Counted from the stretch's first letter, positions 1 to 7,108 are shown. The stretch: DNA of 9,141 nucleotides from Planctomycetia bacterium (GCA_005798965.1 SYIB01000017.1:1-9141), one strand, 5' to 3'. Notes: generated from the letters alone by a model not told the origin. Numbers and translations: made by a program.

Positions 1-176
1 ACGCAGTGCTGGATGCGGTCAGCGGGCACGCCGAGCGACACCGCACAGTGCGACTGCGGGTCGAGGTCGACGAGCAGCACACGCACCCCCTGCGACGCCA
101 GCACGGCAGCAAGGTTCACAGCCGTGGTGGTTTTTCCACAGCCGCCTTTCTGATTGACAATGGCCGAGACTCGCAT
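1..176 (-). CDS. parA: ParA/Soj-family chromosome-partitioning ATPase, N-terminal fragment
   Basis: Reading leftward from the ATG at 176-174 gives 58 residues beginning MRVSAIVNQKGGCGKTTTAV, then an LVDLDPQSH segment. KGGCGKTTT is the deviant Walker A motif of ParA/Soj/MinD ATPases, with the signature lysine (K10) and the P-loop lysine (K15). LLVDLDPQ is the conserved strand and aspartate (A' motif) that follow. ParA proteins are cytoplasmic ATPases that bind DNA non-specifically and, with ParB, move chromosome origins or plasmids. The gene runs off the left edge, so ParB and the parS context cannot be seen. The start is supported by GGAG five bases before the ATG and by the fact that family members begin only a few residues before the P-loop. 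It is divergent from the propeller gene. A plasmid-type ParA or another MinD/ParA subgroup cannot be excluded from this fragment. Confidence 0.93.
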   Translation of the reverse strand, partial: MRVSAIVNQKGGCGKTTTAVNLAAVLASQGVRVLLVDLDPQSHCAVSLGVPADRIQHC

Positions 177-181
177 CCTTG

Positions 182-185
182 CTCC
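182..185 (-). promoter_or_regulatory. Shine-Dalgarno sequence of parA
   Basis: GGAG on the minus strand lies 5 nt before the parA ATG. It is the only convincing ribosome binding site at a gene start in this window, in contrast to the other genes, which have a TAnnnT box close to the start codon instead. Confidence 0.6.
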
Positions 186-202
186 AGAGGCCTCCACACG
201 GA

Positions 203-219
203 CGGGGCGTCGAACCCCG
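203..219 (-). repeat. Small inverted repeat in the parA leader
   Basis: CGGGG and CCCCG flank a 7-nt loop, giving a perfect 5-bp GC stem 27 nt upstream of the parA start codon. If transcription of parA begins further upstream, this would be a leader hairpin, or it could be a protein-binding site. Such a short stem can occur by chance in GC-rich DNA. Confidence 0.3.
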
Positions 220-245
220 CGCGATCATCTGAACCTTCGGACTTT

Positions 246-261
246 ACCGTGAACACACGGT
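246..261. repeat. Perfect inverted repeat between divergent genes, possible operator
   Basis: ACCGTG-AACA-CACGGT is a perfect 6-bp inverted repeat in the middle of the divergent parA/propeller-gene region, 19 bp before the -35 box of the rightward promoter. Its symmetry and position suit a dimeric regulator, but no second copy is visible nearby and no regulator gene is in the window. Confidence 0.3.
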
Positions 262-279
262 GCTGGAACGGGGATTCCG

Positions 280-307
280 TTGACTCGAGGGCGGGTCGCG
301 CTAATCT
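280..307 (+). promoter_or_regulatory. Sigma70-type promoter of the beta-propeller gene
   Basis: TTGACT (280-285) and TAATCT (302-307) are separated by 16 bp and match the housekeeping -35 and -10 consensus well. The expected start of transcription, about 7 nt past the -10 box, falls at or next to the A of the ATG at 315, so the transcript is predicted to be leaderless. No Shine-Dalgarno sequence lies between the box and the ATG. Confidence 0.6.
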
Positions 308-314
308 CCGCGAC

Positions 315-2690
315 ATGCAATCAACCCGGGGCGTTGTCTTGTCTTTTTGTCCGGCTGGAATCGTTGTGGCTGCGGTCGCGTCGGTGCTTTGTGCGGCGTG
401 CGCTCCGCCCGCCGTGCGCGCGCCCGACGGCTCGCCGCTGCGCACCATTTCCGGCGAAAACCCGCGGAAGCGCAAGGGATACGGCCCACCGCCCCCGGGC
501 CACCCTCGCATCGTCGGTGAAGCGGTCCCTCAAGCCGTCCTCGATGGCACGGCGGGCTTGGCGCCCGGGGCCGAGCTCTCATGGACGTTCATCGGCCCGC
601 GGCCACTCGCCAACGACTACTGGGCGGGCAACGGGAGTTCCGGGGGCCGCGTGGTGGGCATCGCCTGCCACCCGACCAACCCGGCCATCGCCTACGCCGC
701 CAGCGCATCCGGTGGGATCTGGAAGACCGTCGACACGGGGGTGTCGTGGACCCCTGTCAGTGATCAAGCGCCAATCCTGAACCACGGTGCCATCACGATG
801 GACCGCCAGCACCCGGATGCCATCTGGGCAGGAACGGGCGAGTACACAGAATTCACAACCGGTGCGGGCGTGCTTCGATCACTCGATGGCGGACAAACGT
901 GGACGCAGTTGGGGGCTTCGAGTTTGGGCGCCGCACAGTGTTCGGGCATCGCCGTGGTCCCCAGTGATGATCCAGCCGTCCCGACAGCCGTGCACTGGAC
1001 AGGATCGCTTGGCTACCGCGTCAGCCGAGACGGGGGCACGACGTGGACCTCTGGCATCGGTCTCGGGTCGGATTGCTCAAGCCTGGTCGTGCATCCTGCG
1101 GATCCAAACATCGTGTACGTCGCCCGGTACGGCAACGGCATCTACAAGTCGACCAACGGGGGCTCTAACTTCACCAAGCTCGCCGGCGGGCTGCCGACCA
1201 CCGGCCTCTTTCGCATCGTGCTCGCCGTCGCACCATCGCAGCCATCCACGCTACTCGCACTGTTCATCAACGGCAGCGGTGGGCTCCTTGGCCTCTACCG
1301 CACCACCGACGACGGGGCGACTTGGTCGCTCCTGCCGGGCGTTCCCAACTTTCCAACACCTCAAGGTTGGTACGACGCCTCCATCTCGATCGATCCGGCG
1401 AACCCCAACCACTATTTCGGCGGTGGCGTCGACACCTACAGCGTCGCCGGCATCGTCGAAAGCACCAACGCCGGTGCATCGTGGACCGACATCTCCTCGA
1501 GTGGCGGACGAATCCATCCCGATCACCACTGGATCGCGTGGGGCGCGGACGGCGTGCCCTGGTTCGCCCATGACGGCGGTGTCTCCCGGCGCGTGGGCTC
1601 CACATGGCAGAACCGCAGCGGCAACCTTGGTGCCGTCCAGATCTACGCCATCGATCAGCACGACACGCTCACCAACACCATCGTGATCGGCACGCAGGAC
1701 GCTGGCTCCGCACGGAAGACCTCGTCATCCTTGACGTTCACGCAAACCGTCGGCGGCGACGGCGGAGCTTGCGAGACCGATCCGGCGTCATCGTCGCTGA
1801 CGTGGGCGACCTACCCCTACCTCGTCGTCTACCGCTGCATCGGCTCGAGCTGCTTCGAGATCACCGGGCCGTGGTCGGGGGACAACCGTGACTGGATCTC
1901 GCCCATCGCACTCGATCTGAGCTCCCCCACCACGCTCTACGCGGGCTCGAACCGGGTCTGGATGAACACAGCTGCCCCGACCGCCAACACCTGGACCGCC
2001 ATCAGCACCTCCACGGTGGCCAGCGGTGGCACGATCTCCTGCATCGCTCCCGTCCCCGGACTCCCGGGACATCTTTGGGTGGGCAACAGTCGCGGCGGCG
2101 TTTACCGCACGACCGACGGCGGCGCGACCTGGCTGCAGGCACGCTCGGCCGACAACGTCGCGATCGGCACCATCTGTCCGATGCCCGGCGATCCGACCAC
2201 CGCCTACATCTGTCGCGTGGCCAGCACCAGCACGAGGGTCCTCAGAACGTCCAACGGCACGACCTGGCAATCGGTGACCGGCACCTTGCCGAGCGGCATC
2301 ACCGCGCAGTGCCTCGCGATCGACTGGGATCGAGGATTGCCGGGGATGGTGGTTGGATCGGGCGCGGGCGTCTATGCGAGCTTTGACCAAGGTGTGACGT
2401 GGATCCGCAGCGGATCCACGCTGCCGAACGTCAACACGAGCCAACTGCAGATCAACGCCACGTCGAGAACCGTTCTGCTCGCAACCTATGGTCGTGGTGC
2501 CTGGAGGTCGTCGCTGCCTGGGCCTGCCGATCTCAACGCCGATGGTTCGGTCGATGGTGCCGACCTCGGTGTGATCCTCTCGCAATGGGGACCGTGCACC
2601 GCCACCTTTGGCTGCGCCGGAGATCTGAATCACGACGGGCAGGTGGACGGCGGCGACCTTGGGATCCTGTTGTCGAGTTTCGGTACCTGA
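315..2690 (+). CDS. Exported Asp-box (BNR/sortilin-like) beta-propeller protein with C-terminal dockerin
   Basis: This is a 791-residue protein. Residues 1-30 form an export signal with a hydrophobic core (GIVVAAVASVLCAACA); the cysteines near its end could make it a lipoprotein, but the lipobox is imperfect. Nine Asp-box motifs (S/T-x-D/N-x-G-x-x-W/F) end at about residues 145, 196, 244, 286, 337, 390, 606, 651 and 696, which is the mark of BNR/VPS10-type propellers. A segment at 401-425 (HPDHHWIAWG... HDGGVSRR) resembles the HxDxHxxAxD...NDGGVY stretch common in these proteins. The tail (739-791) has two EF-hand-like dockerin repeats, DLNADGSVDGADLG and DLNHDGQVDGGDLG. It is probably secreted or surface-bound; the ligand or substrate is unknown, and sialidase catalytic residues were not identified. 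The open frame extends upstream to position 6, but that part lies antisense to parA. The ATG at 315 is chosen because it begins the signal peptide and sits 7 nt after a -10 box. Confidence 0.88.
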   Translation: MQSTRGVVLSFCPAGIVVAAVASVLCAACAPPAVRAPDGSPLRTISGENPRKRKGYGPPPPGHPRIVGEAVPQAVLDGTAGLAPGAELSWTFIGPRPLANDYWAGNGSSGGRVVGIACHPTNPAIAYAASASGGIWKTVDTGVSWTPVSDQAPILNHGAITMDRQHPDAIWAGTGEYTEFTTGAGVLRSLDGGQTWTQLGASSLGAAQCSGIAVVPSDDPAVPTAVHWTGSLGYRVSRDGGTTWTSGIGLGSDCSSLVVHPADPNIVYVARYGNGIYKSTNGGSNFTKLAGGLPTTGLFRIVLAVAPSQPSTLLALFINGSGGLLGLYRTTDDGATWSLLPGVPNFPTPQGWYDASISIDPANPNHYFGGGVDTYSVAGIVESTNAGASWTDISSSGGRIHPDHHWIAWGADGVPWFAHDGGVSRRVGSTWQNRSGNLGAVQIYAIDQHDTLTNTIVIGTQDAGSARKTSSSLTFTQTVGGDGGACETDPASSSLTWATYPYLVVYRCIGSSCFEITGPWSGDNRDWISPIALDLSSPTTLYAGSNRVWMNTAAPTANTWTAISTSTVASGGTISCIAPVPGLPGHLWVGNSRGGVYRTTDGGATWLQARSADNVAIGTICPMPGDPTTAYICRVASTSTRVLRTSNGTTWQSVTGTLPSGITAQCLAIDWDRGLPGMVVGSGAGVYASFDQGVTWIRSGSTLPNVNTSQLQINATSRTVLLATYGRGAWRSSLPGPADLNADGSVDGADLGVILSQWGPCTATFGCAGDLNHDGQVDGGDLGILLSSFGT

Positions 2691-2698
2691 ACGTCGAT

Positions 2699-2716
2699 CG
2701 GCCGCTCATCCGGCCG
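2699..2716. terminator. Possible hairpin in the convergent gap
   Basis: CGGCCG, a 6-nt spacer and CGGCCG again can form a 6-bp stem between the stops of the propeller gene (2690) and aroB (2720). The location suits a shared bidirectional terminator, but there is no T tract on either side and CGGCCG is itself a palindrome, so the call is weak. Confidence 0.3.
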
Positions 2717-2719
2717 CCC

Positions 2720-3835
2720 TCACGCTGCCCCGACCGCCGACCATCCGGCCAGCACGGCCTCTTCAGGCGGTGCCTCGACCAGGCCCGCGCCGACAGGCCC
2801 TTGGGGCAGCACGAGCACCAAACCCTTGCCGGCGCGCTTCTTGTCGAGGTCCATGCAACGACGCAGCGTGGCGGCTGCGTCGGGCGCTGGAACCAGATCC
2901 TGCAGCCTCGTGGGCAACCCGACACGCTCCAGAAGCGCCTGCAGCGCCTCGACCTGCGCATGCCGGACGCGGCCGAGGCGGCTGGCCACGGTCATCGCGG
3001 CGACCAGCCCGATCGCCACCGCCTCGCCATGCTTGATGCGATCATCGTGACGGGCCTCGATGGCGTGGGCATAGGTGTGCCCAAGGTTCAAGAGCGCCCG
3101 TTCCCCCTGCTCGGTCGGATCACGATCGACGATGGCCACCTTCACGGCGGCTGCCCTGGCGACCAGTGCAGCGATCGCCGCGGTGTCCTTGCCCACCACC
3201 GCCATCGCGTTGGCGACCAACCATTCGGCCAATTCAGCATCGGCAAGCAGCGCGTGCTTCACGCACTCGGCGAGGCCGCATTGCATTTCCCGGGGCGGCA
3301 GCGTCGCCAGCGACCCGGGATCGCACACGACCAGTTCCGGCATCGCGAAGGCGCCGACCGCGTTCTTGGCGAGGCTGCCGTCCTTCATCGCGACGTTGAC
3401 CGCCGTCTTGCCGCCGATCGCCGCATCGACCATCGCCAGGAGCGTGGTCGGCACCTGGATGCAGCGGACCCCCCGCATGTAGGTCGCGGCAAGGAAACCC
3501 GCCGTGTCACCGACGATTCCCCCGCCGACGGCGATCACGGCACCGGATCGCGTGATCCCATGCGTCAGCAGCTGGGCCGAGAGCGCACCGACGGTCTCGA
3601 GCGACTTGGCGCGCTCGTCGGCGACCATCGTGCAGATCCTCGCATCGATGCCGATCCCCTGAAGCGCATGACCGATGCGTCCGGCGAGGGCCACCACCGA
3701 CTGGTCCGCCACGATGGCGACCGGCCCACCGGGTCGACGCGCACGGAGCGCCTCACGAACGGTGTCGGTCGCATCATTTTCGATGCGGATCACGCTCCGG
3801 TGAGGTGGCTGGCCGCAGGTCAGCTCGTGCTGCAT
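2720..3835 (-). CDS. aroB: 3-dehydroquinate synthase
   Basis: The 371-residue protein is a normal-length AroB, which converts 3-deoxy-D-arabino-heptulosonate 7-phosphate to 3-dehydroquinate, the second step of the shikimate pathway, using NAD+ and a divalent metal in the cytoplasm. Visible family motifs include the NAD-binding glycine run GGGIVGDTAG (104-113), followed by TYMRG, VPTTLLAMVDAAIGGKTAVN (128-147), AECVKHALL (189-197), NLGHTYAHAIE (250-260), KHGEAVAIG (268-276) and DLDKKRAGKG (329-338). The metal ligands expected in the family are present at E190, H253 and H269, and active-site K143, N147 and K193 are intact. The gene starts 9 bp after the stop of the acyltransferase gene on the same strand, so co-transcription is likely, although TAGCCT six bases before the ATG may also give it its own transcript. 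No other shikimate gene is in the window. Confidence 0.97.
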   Translation of the reverse strand: MQHELTCGQPPHRSVIRIENDATDTVREALRARRPGGPVAIVADQSVVALAGRIGHALQGIGIDARICTMVADERAKSLETVGALSAQLLTHGITRSGAVIAVGGGIVGDTAGFLAATYMRGVRCIQVPTTLLAMVDAAIGGKTAVNVAMKDGSLAKNAVGAFAMPELVVCDPGSLATLPPREMQCGLAECVKHALLADAELAEWLVANAMAVVGKDTAAIAALVARAAAVKVAIVDRDPTEQGERALLNLGHTYAHAIEARHDDRIKHGEAVAIGLVAAMTVASRLGRVRHAQVEALQALLERVGLPTRLQDLVPAPDAAATLRRCMDLDKKRAGKGLVLVLPQGPVGAGLVEAPPEEAVLAGWSAVGAA

Positions 3836-3841
3836 GCCGGA

Positions 3842-3847
3842 AGGCTA
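3842..3847 (-). promoter_or_regulatory. Putative -10 box (TAGCCT) just before aroB
   Basis: TAGCCT lies 6 nt before the aroB ATG on the minus strand, and no Shine-Dalgarno sequence is present. Its TAG is also the stop codon of the upstream acyltransferase gene, so the match is partly forced. No -35 match was seen. It is listed because the same hexamer precedes the phosphorylase-NadD gene at nearly the same distance. Confidence 0.3.
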
Positions 3848-5572
3848 CTCGCGACGCGCTGCCTGGAAGGCGAGGTACTCCTCCATCGCCTTCTGGCCCA
3901 TGTAGATGCGCAGCATGCGCTCCGGGATGGCCGGCACATCCATCCACATGAGCACATCCACCACATTGCCGAAGTCACGATCGACGTTGAACGCCAGGAC
4001 CCGCGCCTCCATCTTCAGGTACTGGCGGATCAGCACGGGCACCGTGCGGCGGCCTTCCTCGATCTCCCTGACCAGGTGCTCGAGCTCGGACACCTGACCG
4101 AGTGACTTCCGCCAACTGTCGGGATCACCGTGATCGGCACCGAAGTCGACGGGCGGGTCCTTGGCCTGCACCAGTTCAGCCAGATCGTCCGCCCGACGGG
4201 TGGCGTGGAGGAACGCCACGATCACATGCTTGCTGGCCAGTTGGAAATCATCGCTCACGCTGACGGTTCCGAACAGCGAGCTGATGCGGGGATGCCGCGC
4301 GATGAACAGGGCGATCCCCCGCCACAGCAGAAAGAGCGGCAGCGGCTGGCGCTGGTACTCGGCGCGGACCCAGGCGCGACCCATCTCGAGAGCATCCTCG
4401 AGCCGCGGCAGGATCTCGGGCGCGAACTCGAAGTGGTTCGAGAGGTAGAGCCCCTTGATCCCCGATTGCCCCATGAGTTCGCGCGCCATGCCCAGGCGGT
4501 AGGCCCCAACAAGCTCGCGCCGTTCGCGCTGCCAGATGAAAAGATGCCGGTACTTGCCGTCGTACTGGTCCAGGTCGATCGCGCGGCCACTGCCCTCGCC
4601 CACGGCACGGAAGGTCACCTCGCGCAATCGGCCGATCTCGTGCAGCACGCGCGGAATCAGCGACGCGCGCGCACAGTAGATGTCGTACGGGCCTTCACTG
4701 TGATAGAGCTCGGTGCCCGGCAGTGCCCGCAGTTCCTCCTCGAGCGCATCGGGGGCATGCAGCGCGCGCTCGATCAGCGGCTCCTGGGGGCCGAGTGCCG
4801 GTGCCTTGACCGTACGCTGCCGCAGGTCGCGCCCGAGCATCTCGCAGCGCACCCGCAGGTAGTCGGTCACACTCTGTGCATCGCCGAAGCGCTCCATGCG
4901 CTCGTGCGGGATCGGGCGACCGATGCTCACGCGCAGCGGCTGCCCGAACTGTTTCACCGCCTCCCGTGGGATCTGTGCGGTGCGAAGGATCGGATGCACC
5001 ATCCCAAGCCGGTGGAACCACGGCGAGTTCCCGCCCTCGAACCACATGGGCACAACGGTCGCCCTGTGCTTCATCATCAGGCGACCGACGTTGGGCGACC
5101 ACGGCGGGTCCACGCTCACTGGGCGATCTTTGGTGCGGTGGCTCACTTCGCCCGCGGGAAACAGGCAGAGCACGTGTCCATCGGCGAGCCAGTGCATGGC
5201 TTCAAGGAGCGCCCGCATGTTGGTGGTCCGGGCATTGGGGCCGCCCATGACATTGACGCCGATCAGCCAGGGCCGCAGCGAGTCCACATCCATGAGCCGT
5301 TCGTTGGCCATGATGCGCAGGTCCCGCCGGCGCTCCGCCACCAGGGCGCACATGGCGCAGGGATCCCAGAGCCCGAAGGCGTGGTTCGCCACCACGACGA
5401 CGGGGCCGGTCGCGGGCATCGACTCGGCCATGCTGCCGGTCAGGTTGAGCGCACGGCGGCCCTCGGTGAGGAGCCCGTGGAAAATCGTGGACTCGCCGCT
5501 CACGCGCGCCGCCCTCTCGAGCGCCCGGAGTTTTCTCACGCCGAGCAGGCGTTCAGCCAGTTCGAGCCACAT
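3845..5572 (-). CDS. Bifunctional acyltransferase: N-terminal PlsC-type domain plus C-terminal OlsB/GNAT-type N-acyltransferase (OlsF-like)
   Basis: The 575-residue protein has two acyltransferase halves. The first (about 1-255) is PlsC/LPLAT-like: VANHAFGLWDP (61-71) is motif I, with H64 and D70 spaced H-x5-D rather than the usual H-x4-D, and FPAGEVS (138-144) stands where PlsC proteins have FPEGTRS. The second half (about 285-480) matches the OlsB-like N-acyltransferase (Acetyltransf_5) pattern: REVTFRAVGEGSG, DLDQYDGKYRHLFIW, ELVGAYRLG (353-361), LEMGRAWVRAEYQ (395-407), LWRGIA (416-421) and SSLFGTVSVSDDF (431-443). A conserved tail includes MEARVLAFNVDRDFGNVVDVLM. The known relative OlsF makes ornithine lipids by N- then O-acylation, so synthesis of an amino-acid-containing membrane lipid is inferred; the amino acid acceptor cannot be read from sequence. 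An ATG at 5620 would add 16 residues and overlap the upstream gene. The ATG at 5572 is preferred because homologues begin close to the MWLELAERL segment and TAGCAT lies 7 nt before it. Confidence 0.85.
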   Translation of the reverse strand: MWLELAERLLGVRKLRALERAARVSGESTIFHGLLTEGRRALNLTGSMAESMPATGPVVVVANHAFGLWDPCAMCALVAERRRDLRIMANERLMDVDSLRPWLIGVNVMGGPNARTTNMRALLEAMHWLADGHVLCLFPAGEVSHRTKDRPVSVDPPWSPNVGRLMMKHRATVVPMWFEGGNSPWFHRLGMVHPILRTAQIPREAVKQFGQPLRVSIGRPIPHERMERFGDAQSVTDYLRVRCEMLGRDLRQRTVKAPALGPQEPLIERALHAPDALEEELRALPGTELYHSEGPYDIYCARASLIPRVLHEIGRLREVTFRAVGEGSGRAIDLDQYDGKYRHLFIWQRERRELVGAYRLGMARELMGQSGIKGLYLSNHFEFAPEILPRLEDALEMGRAWVRAEYQRQPLPLFLLWRGIALFIARHPRISSLFGTVSVSDDFQLASKHVIVAFLHATRRADDLAELVQAKDPPVDFGADHGDPDSWRKSLGQVSELEHLVREIEEGRRTVPVLIRQYLKMEARVLAFNVDRDFGNVVDVLMWMDVPAIPERMLRIYMGQKAMEEYLAFQAARRE

Positions 5573-5579
5573 GGAGCCG

Positions 5580-5585
5580 ATGCTA
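5580..5585 (-). promoter_or_regulatory. Putative -10 box (TAGCAT) before the acyltransferase gene
   Basis: TAGCAT ends 7 nt before the preferred ATG at 5572, inside the short gap after the beta-helix gene. No Shine-Dalgarno sequence and no convincing -35 box were found. The position is what a leaderless start would show, and it helps decide between the 5572 and 5620 starts. Confidence 0.4.
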
Positions 5586-5597
5586 CGCCCCGATCGC

Positions 5598-7055
5598 TCA
5601 GGGACAGGCGCCCCACGCACTCAGGAGCAGGCCCAGATCGGCGCCGTCCACCGTGCCGCTGGCATCGATGTCCCCCGCACCCGAACCGCCCCAGTTGCCG
5701 ACGAGCAGGCCCAAGTCAGCGCCATCGACGGTACCGTCGGCATTGACATCCGCCGGGCACGCAGGCGGCGGCGGTGCCTGCGTCTCGTACGCGCCCATGT
5801 CGACGACCGGCGGACCGACGCCGGTGTCCGCGGCCGACGCAATGTCGACGCGGCGAGGCAGGCCATCGTGGTCGACCAAGATGCCAGCAGGGATCAGCGA
5901 GCTGCTGCCTGCGTCCACGCCGGGCGATGCCGGCTGCAGGCGCAGGTCAAAGGCCGCCAGATCGACGAAGAGCGGCGTCGTGCTGATGTTGCCCGTGCCC
6001 GTCGTCCCGCCCTGCACGAGCGAATACGACACCGTCGTCGTGCCGGCGGAGGTGGTGACTTGGTTGTTGGTGGTGCTGCCGGTCGAACCCAAGTTGTTCC
6101 AGAACACGCAATTGGCCAGGTTCGAGGTGCCGCCGGTATTCAGGTAGCCGGCACCGGTGGTGGTCGCCGACGTGTTGGCGACGAACGTGCAGTTGCGCAC
6201 CGTCACCGTGGCGCTGTTGCCAGACCAGATCGCGCCGCCGCTGTTTGAACTCGTAGCCCTGTTCTGGATGAACACGCAGTTGGTGATCGAGCGGCTCGCC
6301 ACGCCGAAGGTCTCGATCGCGCCCGCGCGCGCCGCCTGGTTGTTGCGGAAGAGGCATCCAGTCCAGGTCACTGCGCCTGCATTGGTATCGAAGGCTCCGC
6401 CATACGAACCTCCGAGGTTGTCGATGAAGTCGCAGTCGATGAAGGATCCACCAGCGCTCAGCACGTAGCCCGCACCGCCGCCGAAGGTGCATCGATTGCC
6501 GATGAAGCGGCAGTTGCGGATCGAGGGCTGGCCGTTGGACAGGATGATGATCCCGCCGCCCTTGTCGTAGTTCGACGCCGTCGCGCCGTTGGCGTAGCCG
6601 CCGGTGACCGTGAAGCCGTCGAGGATCGCCGTGTTCGCGACGCCGGTCGCAGAGACCACGTGGTACGAGTTGTCGGCGAGGTTCGTGGTCGTACCGTTGT
6701 CGTTGCGGGACAGATCGCCGGTGAGGATCGTCGGATTGACCATGATGTCACGCTGGGCAAACTCGGTCTCGGTCCCCACGAAGCCTCCGTAGACAGCCAC
6801 GCCAGTTTTCATCGTGATGAAGACCGTGCGGGAGGTTCCCGACGTCGGCTCGTAGGTTCCCTTGGCGACCCAGACCTGGTCGCCGCTGACTGCCGCGGTC
6901 AGGGCGCGCGAAACGCCATCGACCGAGCGATAGGCGTTCTCCCAGCTCGAGCCATCATCGGCCCCGGTGGTGAGTGCGACGTTGACATAGCGGGTGGCGG
7001 CCTGCGCGGACGAGGACAGCACACCCAAGACAAGCAGCGAGGTCAGGTTCTTCAT
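5598..7055 (-). CDS. Secreted right-handed parallel beta-helix protein with C-terminal dockerin
   Basis: This 485-residue protein begins with a Sec signal peptide (MKNLTSLLVLGVLSSSAQA, probable cleavage after residue 19). A typical entry segment for such proteins follows (RYVNVALTTGADDGSSWENA; AVSGDQVWVAKGTYEP; VYGGFVGTE). Residues about 145-350 form a ladder of parallel beta-helix rungs, each carrying an x-C-x-F unit (NCRF, DCDF, GCLF, NCVF, NCTF, NCVF; cysteines at 182, 208, 234, 260, 289 and 316). The DLRLQPASPGVDAG...VDMGAYE stretch (370-424) is the usual end of this polymorphic-outer-membrane-like or pectin-lyase-fold family. After a PPPPACP linker come two dockerin repeats (436-485). 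It is probably surface-attached or secreted and may bind or cleave polysaccharide, but no catalytic residues were recognised. The open frame extends further upstream through the tRNA region; the ATG at 7055 is chosen because it starts the signal peptide. Confidence 0.9.
   Translation of the reverse strand: MKNLTSLLVLGVLSSSAQAATRYVNVALTTGADDGSSWENAYRSVDGVSRALTAAVSGDQVWVAKGTYEPTSGTSRTVFITMKTGVAVYGGFVGTETEFAQRDIMVNPTILTGDLSRNDNGTTTNLADNSYHVVSATGVANTAILDGFTVTGGYANGATASNYDKGGGIIILSNGQPSIRNCRFIGNRCTFGGGAGYVLSAGGSFIDCDFIDNLGGSYGGAFDTNAGAVTWTGCLFRNNQAARAGAIETFGVASRSITNCVFIQNRATSSNSGGAIWSGNSATVTVRNCTFVANTSATTTGAGYLNTGGTSNLANCVFWNNLGSTGSTTNNQVTTSAGTTTVSYSLVQGGTTGTGNISTTPLFVDLAAFDLRLQPASPGVDAGSSSLIPAGILVDHDGLPRRVDIASAADTGVGPPVVDMGAYETQAPPPPACPADVNADGTVDGADLGLLVGNWGGSGAGDIDASGTVDGADLGLLLSAWGACP
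5625..5750 (-). repeat. Imperfect internal duplication encoding the two dockerin repeats
   Basis: Two 48-bp segments, 5625-5672 and 5703-5750, are clearly similar and lie 78 bp apart. They encode DVNADGTVDGADLGLL and DIDASGTVDGADLGLL, 26 residues apart. Conserved acidic and asparagine positions fit the calcium-binding loops of dockerin type I modules. Confidence 0.75.
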
Positions 7056-7080
7056 GGTTTGAGCCCCGAAGGGATCGCGA

Positions 7081-7108
7081 AACCTACCACCGGGCCGGGG
7101 GGAGTCAC
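7081..7108 (-). promoter_or_regulatory. Putative promoter of the beta-helix gene
   Basis: On the minus strand GTGACT (7108-7103) and TAGGTT (7086-7081) are separated by 16 bp, the same spacing as in the promoter at 280-307. Transcription would start about 20 nt before the ATG at 7055, so this gene would have a short leader. No clear Shine-Dalgarno sequence was found in that leader. Confidence 0.4.

Noticed and set aside
6..314. Upstream extension of the propeller reading frame by 103 residues
   Set aside because: This part runs antisense to the parA start, has no domain or signal-peptide character, and precedes a good promoter and an ATG that begins a proper signal peptide at 315.
1788..2633. 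Leftward open frame of 281 codons opposite the propeller gene
   Set aside because: Its translation is compositionally biased and motif-free. The plus-strand frame carries the Asp-box and dockerin repeats.
2399..4105. Long rightward open frame of 568 codons
   Set aside because: It overlaps the propeller 3' end and lies antisense to aroB and the acyltransferase. Its translation is rich in R, H, D and Q with no motif, as expected of a shadow frame in GC-rich DNA.
5573..5620. Alternative acyltransferase start at 5620
   Set aside because: It would overlap the end of the beta-helix gene by 23 bp and add 16 non-conserved-looking residues. The 5572 start has a TAGCAT box 7 nt upstream. It is not fully excluded.
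4130..6248. Two long rightward open frames (4130-5746 and 4896-6248) opposite the acyltransferase and beta-helix genes
   Set aside because: Both are antisense to genes with clear family motifs, have low-complexity translations and show no recognisable start signals.
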